Assembly: GCA_009918425.1 (NCBI GenBank)
Contig: RGEC01000003.1
Coordinates: 1 to 35,273 of the forward strand
Direction of reading: 5' to 3'
Source of the DNA: Bacteroidota bacterium
GTDB taxonomy: Bacteria > Bacteroidota > Bacteroidia > NS11-12g > UBA955
DNA length: 35,273 nucleotides
This document shows, piece by piece, positions 29,213-35,273 of the stretch. A program made the position numbers and the translations under genes. Numbering within the stretch: position 1 is the first letter of the stretch; each line of letters starts with the position of its first letter. The notes under the pieces are model-generated. The model was not told where the DNA came from, made no database searches, and saw only the letters and a program-made list of their open reading frames with translations.

Positions 29213-29698
29213 TTACACTTCCGGTGGTGGAGAAAAAACGGGCACAAATGGATTTACGGTAATGTAGCAATTATAACTATTAGCAACTATGGCGTATGTC
29301 GTGGGTATTTTCAATTCAAATACATTTTCAGTAGCAATTGTTTTAATCCAGTAGGCTGTTTTGCCAGATTGGCCATGGTTTTTTTCATCTTGTTCTTCCA
29401 GCCATTTTTCTTTGGTATCATCAATTACAGTAATCAGCCAGTAAGACCCCTTGTCCGCCACGGAGATTACATCATAACGATGCCCCTTAAAATCAAACTC
29501 TACACATTTATCGGCATTGGGATAATCTTTTTTCTCAAGCCTTACTATTTCACCACTAAGTTCTTCCCATTGCCTCTCAATTTTGGAGTGAATATCGGCA
29601 CGGTGGAATGCAATAGAAATACCGTTGATAAGTGGGAAAACCGCCAGAAGGACAGCAAGCGCAAACAAATGAAATTTAAAACCTTTTGGCGATAGCAC
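29213..29698 (-). CDS. Uncharacterised membrane-anchored protein upstream of TonB receptor
   Basis: I do not recognise this protein. It has one N-terminal hydrophobic segment (HLFALAVLLAVFPLINGISIAF), a soluble region with IERQWEELSGEIVRLEKKDY, FDFKGHRYDVISVADKGSYWLITVIDDTKEKWLEEQDEKNHG, and a proline-ended C-terminus (VPVFSPPPEV). The track starts it at 29761. A near-perfect promoter at 29705-29735 lies inside that extension, so the true start is probably GTG 29698 or TTG 29668. It is the first gene of a two-gene unit with the TonB receptor. An accessory role in the same uptake system is inference only. Confidence 0.7.
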   Translation of the reverse strand: MLSPKGFKFHLFALAVLLAVFPLINGISIAFHRADIHSKIERQWEELSGEIVRLEKKDYPNADKCVEFDFKGHRYDVISVADKGSYWLITVIDDTKEKWLEEQDEKNHGQSGKTAYWIKTIATENVFELKIPTTYAIVANSYNCYITVNPFVPVFSPPPEV

Positions 29699-29704
29699 AG
29701 GTAG

Positions 29705-29735
29705 CAAAAATAATTTATTACATAACAAACACAAA
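29705..29735 (-). promoter_or_regulatory. Promoter of the unknown protein-TonB receptor unit
   Basis: Read on the minus strand: TTTG (29732-29735), 19 nt, TATTTTTG (29705-29712), an exact Bacteroidota consensus. It lies within the N-terminal extension of the track's ORF, which argues that extension is not translated. I saw no clear repressor operator beside it. Confidence 0.8.
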
Positions 29736-29769
29736 CAGTCTTGTGTAAAAAGTGACCGCAATTATTGGG

Positions 29770-29777
29770 TAACTTTG
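29770..29777 (+). promoter_or_regulatory. Candidate -7 element for thiolase gene
   Basis: TAACTTTG fits TAnnTTTG and ends 7 nt before the thiolase ATG. The nearest upstream TTG (29741) is 26 nt away, longer than usual, so the -33 part is poor. The leader would be nearly absent. Confidence 0.45.
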
Positions 29778-29784
29778 CACCAAC

Positions 29785-30984
29785 ATGCAGGAAGTTTATG
29801 TAATTGATGCTCTACGCACACCGGTGGGTAAATTTGGCGGAAGCCTTTCAGGAATTAGACCTGACGATCTGGCCGCCCATGTTATTCGTGAAATTATATC
29901 CCGAAACACAGCCATTGATTTTTCAAATACGGATGAGGTCATTTTTGGAGCAGCCAATCAGGCAGGAGAAGACAACCGCAACGTGGCACGAATGGCCTTA
30001 CTTTTGGCCGGAATGCCGGTAACTGTGCCGGGATACACGGTAAACCGTTTGTGTGCCAGTGGCTTACAAAGTATTATGAACGGCTATATGGCAATTAAAT
30101 CCGGGACTGCTGAACTAATTATCGCAGGTGGTACTGAAAGTATGACGCGTGCACCGTTTGTTATGGCCAAAGCTGAAACTGCATTTCAAAGGAGCACAGA
30201 AATTTACGACACCACCATAGGCTGGCGATTCACCAACAAAAAACTGGCAGATGCCTATTATCCCTACAGCATGGGCGAAACCGCCGAAAATGTAGCCGAG
30301 AAATACGAAATCAGCCGTGAGGATCAGGATATTTTTGCCTGCGAGTCTCAAACCAAATGGCAACAAGCACATGAGGCCGGAAAGTTCAAAGATGAAATCA
30401 GTCCGATTCCGGTGCCCGGGAAAAAGGGAGAAATTCATTATTTCGATACCGATGAGCACCCCAGACTTAGTTCTGTAGATGTGCTGGCAACATTAAAACC
30501 CGCTTTTAAGAAAGATGGAACTGTTACTGCAGGAAACAGCAGCGGAATTAATGACGGTGCGGCATGCTTGATTCTGGCTTCGGGTGATGCAATAAAAAAA
30601 TACAACCTTACTCCACTGGCACGAATCGCCGGTATTGGAGCCGCAGGGGTAGATCCTGCCATTATGGGTATTGGCCCGGTTCCGGCAACGCAGAAAGCAC
30701 TAAAACATGCCGGAATTGGTGTAAATGATTTATCGGTTGCCGAACTAAACGAAGCCTTTGCCAGTCAGGCAGTAGCCAGTATGCGCGAACTCAATATTAA
30801 TCCGGCAATTGTGAACCCAAATGGCGGCAGCATTGCGATTGGGCATCCATTGGGTGCAAGTGGAGCCCGCATCAGCACTACCCTTCTGCATGAAATGAAA
30901 AGGAATGCCACTGCCCGATATGGACTGGCAACCATGTGCATTGGTGTGGGTCAGGGCTGTGCCATTGTTTTTGAAAAAGTATAA
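29785..30984 (+). CDS. Acetyl-CoA C-acyltransferase (3-oxoadipyl-CoA thiolase-like)
   Basis: This is a thiolase that cleaves a 3-oxoacyl-CoA with CoA to release acetyl-CoA. It has 399 residues, with catalytic Cys90 (NRLCASGL), His354 (GHPLGASGAR) and Cys385 (CIGVGQG). The stretches GAANQAGEDNRNVARMALLLAGMP and YDTTIGWRF match the PcaF/PaaJ branch (beta-ketoadipate and phenylacetate pathways) as I remember it. No other gene of those pathways is in the window, so a general beta-oxidation role is not excluded. It overlaps the truA start by one base (TAATG). Confidence 0.95.
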   Translation: MQEVYVIDALRTPVGKFGGSLSGIRPDDLAAHVIREIISRNTAIDFSNTDEVIFGAANQAGEDNRNVARMALLLAGMPVTVPGYTVNRLCASGLQSIMNGYMAIKSGTAELIIAGGTESMTRAPFVMAKAETAFQRSTEIYDTTIGWRFTNKKLADAYYPYSMGETAENVAEKYEISREDQDIFACESQTKWQQAHEAGKFKDEISPIPVPGKKGEIHYFDTDEHPRLSSVDVLATLKPAFKKDGTVTAGNSSGINDGAACLILASGDAIKKYNLTPLARIAGIGAAGVDPAIMGIGPVPATQKALKHAGIGVNDLSVAELNEAFASQAVASMRELNINPAIVNPNGGSIAIGHPLGASGARISTTLLHEMKRNATARYGLATMCIGVGQGCAIVFEKV

Positions 30985-31751
30985 TGCGTTATTTTCTGGA
31001 ACTGGCTTACAACGGAACTGATTTTGGCGGCTGGCAAAAACAGGACGAGGTGGTTAGTATCCAGGCTGTTTTGGAAAGTAAATTATCTCTTATTCTCAGA
31101 CAGCCTGCTGAAGTATACGGTTGTGGCCGCACCGACACCGGTGTTCACGCCACCTACTTCACAGCCCATTTTGATACAGATGCTGAGGTACCCGCAAATC
31201 TGGTTTACCGCCTCAATGGAATGTTGCCAAAAACCATATCCGTATTTCAATGCCGTCAGGTGACAGACGAACTGCACGCCAGGTTTTCAGCTATTGCCAG
31301 AACCTACCGCTATTATATCACACATGCACGCAATCCTTTCACGCATCAAACTTCCTTTTATTCACCTTTCAAACCCAACATTGAACTGATGAACAAGGCC
31401 GCTGAAATGCTTTTATCTCACACAGAGTACCGATGCTTTTGCAAAGGCAAAGCACCCGGCGGCAGCTACAAATGTGTTGTATCAGAAGCAGAGTGGTGCG
31501 AGACCGAAGATGGACTTGTTTTTAAGGTAACCGCCAACCGGTTTTTACGCAGTATGGTGCGTAGTATGGTAGGGACTATGCTGAAACTGGGATTAGGCAA
31601 AATGACCCTGGACCAATTTTGTGAGTTGTTACAATCCGGGAACCGCAATATGGCAGGAAAATCAGCACCCCCGCAAGGTTTATACCTTGTTGATGTAGTT
31701 TATCCCAATTTCGAAAAAGCAACGAGCCTTATTCAGCCCCCAGTCGCTTGA
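30984..31751 (+). CDS. truA: tRNA pseudouridine(38-40) synthase TruA
   Basis: TruA makes pseudouridine at positions 38-40 of the tRNA anticodon stem-loop. It has 255 residues: MRYFLELAYNGTDFGGWQKQ, the catalytic Asp51 in CGRTDTGVHA, then ARFSAIARTYRYYI, and FLRSMVRSMVGTMLKLGLGKM. It starts at the last base of the thiolase stop and so is translationally coupled to it. Its last 23 bp overlap the tail of the giant minus-strand gene. Confidence 0.97.
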   Translation: MRYFLELAYNGTDFGGWQKQDEVVSIQAVLESKLSLILRQPAEVYGCGRTDTGVHATYFTAHFDTDAEVPANLVYRLNGMLPKTISVFQCRQVTDELHARFSAIARTYRYYITHARNPFTHQTSFYSPFKPNIELMNKAAEMLLSHTEYRCFCKGKAPGGSYKCVVSEAEWCETEDGLVFKVTANRFLRSMVRSMVGTMLKLGLGKMTLDQFCELLQSGNRNMAGKSAPPQGLYLVDVVYPNFEKATSLIQPPVA

Positions 31752-34700
31752 GGAAACGTTCTACCTGCTTTGGTGTAGCCTGTTTAACGTAGAAGTCTTC
31801 TACCTTAAGTTTATCGGCTGTATTTAAAAGTATTTCATTGAGCTTCATGTCACTGCTTAGGATATTGGCAACGGTCTTGGTAAGGTTGATATAGATCCAT
31901 TCATTGCCACCGAAATCAAAATAGATATACATATTTTCCCCGCCTCTCTTATGTTCCAGTAGCATGGTGGTTTTAATATCCTTATTGATAGGGGTACCTG
32001 CAAACGAAGCCACACTTACGTTATCGTTGCAATACATACCACGGTATTTGCTATCCCACCTGAAGGTAGCATCACTTAAAACCAGGGTGTATTCAGCTTC
32101 ATCCTTGCCACTTAGTTCACCATTCTTTTCTATATTTTTTATAATGTTTTTGGCAGTTTTGTCCTCTGCCACCATTTCACCCAGTGCATTTTTAAAGAAC
32201 TCGGTATTGATGTTAACAGAAGCACCACTGCTGGTCTGAAAGAGTTCTTTCAATCTGGCGACATAATCTTTATGCAAAGGAAAATCCAGCATCATGGCAA
32301 GATTGAAAACAAAACTGCTGTCGCCTTCCTTCAGATCCGCAGTTCCTGCATTTTTAAATTTAATATTAGTGCTCTCCAAACCAAAATCGAGCGGTCCCTC
32401 GGCATGTACAGTATGGTTTTTCTCATTTAGCTGAATAAAGCTTCCTTTAAGTCCATCATTCAGCAATTTATCCTTGCTACCTGCGAAAAAGCTCTGTTTT
32501 TCATGATCATAATAGAAAATGCCGGTATCGTTGGTTACATCTGGATCGCTGTAGCGACGTTTCCAGCTGAAAAACAAAGGATAAACATGGCTGCTGTCAT
32601 TGGCCACAAAAAGGCCCACATACTGTTTTTTATTGTCCTTGTCGCGAGGATCCTGCACATTGATAATTACATTTTTTGGATCTACCCTATCACTATAGCG
32701 AAGCCAGGCCGAAGGCAGAATATTTTTAAAGGTATGCAAAGGTTTAACATACCCTGTAAATTGCAGGTTTTGCTCCGTACTTAAAATCTGTGCGAAACCT
32801 TTATATCCGATTTTCGTATCGAGTGTAAAGTTCTGGGATTCGTCAATTTTGCCCCAGCCTTCAATATTTCTGCTGCGGTTTACCACAACACTATCCAGGA
32901 AAAACTCCTGTCGTTTGCCCAATTTGTTGACGTACTGATAATAACCTGATCCACGCATTTTGTTTTTACCGTATATCTTCAATCTGCTTCGGTAAATTTC
33001 GTGATACTTGTCAATTCGATTGGCGATCAACCTTGCACTGTCCACAATATCCATATCTCCATTTTCACGAATGGTAACTTTTCCATCTTTCAATATAACC
33101 CTGCTGTCTGCTACATCAATGAACGGAATTTGCTGAACGTTTAAAGTGTAATCTTTCAGGTTATAAATCCCCCGAACACCGGAAAATCTGAGGCTATCCT
33201 GAGTAGGATTTGTGCTTTGCCACAGAGGTTGTTTTCCTGCCATTGCCGCACCCATTTTTGCCTCAATGGTTTTACCATTCATATCCCAGCGGTAGTCATT
33301 CAGGTTTGTTACATAACTGTTATAAGGGAAACGCGTTTCTGAACCGGCTTTGTTGGTAGTAAATGCACCCACGCGTGTGTTAAAATCCATGGTACCCTTA
33401 ATGTCTTTGGTCTCGAAAGCCACTTTCGTACTGTCAGCACCGTAAATAGACAGGTTGGCCTTATCTGCACTGGTTTTATTGGGTGCAAAGGTCATTTCTT
33501 CACTGCTGAATTTGGCTTCGGGCCAAGAAAGGGTTCCGTTGCCGGTTAACTTAGATGGCTTTTGTGTTATGGTCCCAATAAAGTCATATTCAGATTTAAA
33601 CACCTTGATAGGTGTGGGACCATTGGTAATATTGAACTTATCGTGGTAGGGTGTCCATTCCAGATTTGCGTTGGCCGCATACACCTGAGGATAAAGAGTC
33701 GATTGGGGCAAATCATATGATTCAACAGTTCCTTTTGCTGACTTCGGCAGGAGTAAAATCCGTTGAAATTTGGTGGTAGATCCATTAAAGGCAATATTTC
33801 CCTGTTCTCCGTATAGCCCCCGCTCACTCAGATTCATAATCATTTCACCCTGTCCTTTGCCTCTGTACATGCTGTAGCCGCCCGGAGGTGTAGGCTTTAC
33901 AAATCCAAGTGAATAATCAGGCTGTATATACACATAATGGCGAAATTCAGGAAATATCCCATCGCTTTTAAATAGGCCATCGAAACGCAAACCAGCTATG
34001 GTAAAATTATCCAGACTATCTATTGTAAAAGGATCAATAACAAATTTAAATGTTTCGGCTTTGTACTGACCTCCGTGAATTGAAGGTTTATCATACAAAA
34101 CTTCAGATCCCTTTAGGGCTTTGAAAATCGGATATTCTGGGTAATTAACCAGACCTGATTTATTATTCGGCTTATCGATAAAGATAGTTCCGTTTATATT
34201 TCTGAGAACACTTTTAATAGGTATTAGGGATCGCCCGGTACTATCAGGAAAATATAGCCTCAGACTATCAATTATATCCGATTGCACCAAAAAATTACCG
34301 TAATCAAATTCAAATTTTTTACCAAAGAAATCAAACCGTCCTGCACGAACCATACCACCAAAACGCAGCCTGCGATTTTTCAGCAGCGTAACTTGCTGTT
34401 CATAGGGAACCACAACTACATTCTGAGAATCAGAGAAGAAAAATTTTTGTACCCCTTCAATATTCATTTCATTGCTCAACAGATTAAGGGTCATGTTGCT
34501 GCGTTTACCAATCAGTGATGAAAGCCTTATCACATCATAGTCGCGGTTTTTTTCATGACTCTGCACCCAACGAAACAGTTTAGTGCGAAACATGGCTGAA
34601 TCCTGTTCGGGGTAATATGTTAAAAAACCTGCATCGTGCAACTCTATAAAAGGTGATCGCAGATGTTCGGGCTGCATTTTACAGAAGTCGGCATAATCCG

Positions 34701-35273
34701 AAAGTGAAAACTTCATCCTTTTATCGGCACTATAGTAGGAACGCATTTCTTTTTTACGCGCCTGCAATGCCTTTATTTTTTGATCGATAAGAGGCTTATC
34801 TTCAGGCTTATTTTTCCCAATCAGCACTTTAAGCTCTTTTTCCATTGCCTGTGCAACCGGGTCTTCGGGCATGCGGTTATAAAATGCATATAAATTGTTC
34901 AGGGGATTGGAACTTAATGATCCCTGAATTCGGGCATAAAGCATTTCCTTATAAAAATCAGCGCTAGACAGTTTGGCATCCTGATCATTATTGACGTTAT
35001 CAAAATCAATGAACGGTTCATCCAGTTTCCACCGAATCTGTTGGGCATCAATATCTACTTTATGGTAATCATCATAAAAAGGCGCCCTCATCAATCCGTC
35101 TGTACCGCGGTTAATCACGAGTTTATTCTCTTCAAACTGAAAATTAACTTCAACTGAGGGATGCGTTATAAATGAGCTATCCACGTAAATTGTCATTGAT
35201 GCATTCTTGCTGGCTGCTGCACCATTGGCTATTTTAAAAGTTTTGCTCTTTAGGGTAACACGTTTTTGGTTTT
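31729..35273 (-). CDS. Giant uncharacterised protein, partial (N-terminus beyond window)
   Basis: I do not recognise this family. The track shows 1155 residues from ATG 35196, but the frame stays open upstream to the window edge (NQKRVTLKSKTFKIANGAAASKNAS before that Met), so the real start is outside. The visible 1180 or so residues have no signal peptide, no membrane helix and no catalytic motif that I can name. The middle and C-terminus look beta-rich with many Tyr/Asp/Asn/Gly turns (ERGLYGEQGNIAFNGSTTKF, FTGYVKPLHTF). Near the N-terminal end there is a charged helical stretch (KELKVLIGKNKPEDKPLIDQKIKALQARKKEMRSY). It ends KQVERFLKRLGAE. A large cell-envelope protein is a guess from composition. 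Confidence 0.85.
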   Translation of the reverse strand, partial: NQKRVTLKSKTFKIANGAAASKNASMTIYVDSSFITHPSVEVNFQFEENKLVINRGTDGLMRAPFYDDYHKVDIDAQQIRWKLDEPFIDFDNVNNDQDAKLSSADFYKEMLYARIQGSLSSNPLNNLYAFYNRMPEDPVAQAMEKELKVLIGKNKPEDKPLIDQKIKALQARKKEMRSYYSADKRMKFSLSDYADFCKMQPEHLRSPFIELHDAGFLTYYPEQDSAMFRTKLFRWVQSHEKNRDYDVIRLSSLIGKRSNMTLNLLSNEMNIEGVQKFFFSDSQNVVVVPYEQQVTLLKNRRLRFGGMVRAGRFDFFGKKFEFDYGNFLVQSDIIDSLRLYFPDSTGRSLIPIKSVLRNINGTIFIDKPNNKSGLVNYPEYPIFKALKGSEVLYDKPSIHGGQYKAETFKFVIDPFTIDSLDNFTIAGLRFDGLFKSDGIFPEFRHYVYIQPDYSLGFVKPTPPGGYSMYRGKGQGEMIMNLSERGLYGEQGNIAFNGSTTKFQRILLLPKSAKGTVESYDLPQSTLYPQVYAANANLEWTPYHDKFNITNGPTPIKVFKSEYDFIGTITQKPSKLTGNGTLSWPEAKFSSEEMTFAPNKTSADKANLSIYGADSTKVAFETKDIKGTMDFNTRVGAFTTNKAGSETRFPYNSYVTNLNDYRWDMNGKTIEAKMGAAMAGKQPLWQSTNPTQDSLRFSGVRGIYNLKDYTLNVQQIPFIDVADSRVILKDGKVTIRENGDMDIVDSARLIANRIDKYHEIYRSRLKIYGKNKMRGSGYYQYVNKLGKRQEFFLDSVVVNRSRNIEGWGKIDESQNFTLDTKIGYKGFAQILSTEQNLQFTGYVKPLHTFKNILPSAWLRYSDRVDPKNVIINVQDPRDKDNKKQYVGLFVANDSSHVYPLFFSWKRRYSDPDVTNDTGIFYYDHEKQSFFAGSKDKLLNDGLKGSFIQLNEKNHTVHAEGPLDFGLESTNIKFKNAGTADLKEGDSSFVFNLAMMLDFPLHKDYVARLKELFQTSSGASVNINTEFFKNALGEMVAEDKTAKNIIKNIEKNGELSGKDEAEYTLVLSDATFRWDSKYRGMYCNDNVSVASFAGTPINKDIKTTMLLEHKRGGENMYIYFDFGGNEWIYINLTKTVANILSSDMKLNEILLNTADKLKVEDFYVKQATPKQVERFLKRLGAE

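Overview
The window reads as chromosomal DNA of a member of the Bacteroidota. The signs are Bacteroidota-type promoters (TTG/TTTG, then 19-20 nt, then TAnnTTTG), a family S46 dipeptidyl-peptidase, DUF1573 and TonB-receptor genes, an EF-G gene followed directly by rpsJ with no tuf between them, and a zinc-independent L36. I cannot resolve a genus. No rRNA, tRNA, CRISPR array, insertion sequence or phage gene was seen.

Region 1 (1-5900). The 5' part of eno (cut by the window edge) and carA lie on the minus strand. Next is a four-gene block: a TerC-family membrane protein (minus), head to head with an S46 peptidase (plus), then a small rhodanese and a thioredoxin whose frames overlap by 4 bp. 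A bidirectional hairpin terminator at about 5871-5899 separates this block from rplQ.

Region 2 (5918-22890, all minus). This is one very long translation cluster. In transcription order it runs rpsL-rpsG-fusA-rpsJ-rplC-rplD-rplW-rplB-rpsS-rplV-rpsC-rplP-rpmC-rpsQ-rplN-rplX-rplE-rpsN-rpsH-rplF-rplR-rpsE-rpmD-rplO-secY-infA-rpmJ-rpsM-rpsK-rpsD-rpoA-rplQ. A strong promoter precedes rpsL. A second one of near-identical architecture lies over the end of secY and drives infA through rplQ. tuf and map are absent. The main anomaly is rpsD: it encodes a 174-residue S4 in which about 27 residues in the middle of the S4 RNA-binding domain are missing in frame. L17 and S3 carry long low-complexity tails.

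Region 3 (22900-31751). A divergent intergenic region leads to an LtaS-like sulfatase-fold membrane protein and a two-domain DUF1573 lipid- or cell-envelope-type exported protein (plus). Convergent to these are yebC and a TonB-dependent receptor (hemoglobin/heme-type) preceded by an uncharacterised membrane-anchored protein (minus). The latter pair has a textbook promoter that also fixes a much later start than the ORF track gives. Divergent from it are a 3-oxoadipyl-CoA-type thiolase and truA (plus).

Region 4 (31729-35273, minus). This is the C-terminal 1180 or so residues of a giant protein that I do not recognise. Its frame is open past the window edge and its 3' end overlaps truA by 23 bp.

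The strongest leads are the S4-domain deletion in rpsD, the shared CATG start of the terC-like and S46 genes with the peptidase promoter inside its neighbour, the unknown protein paired with the TonB receptor, and the giant unknown protein.
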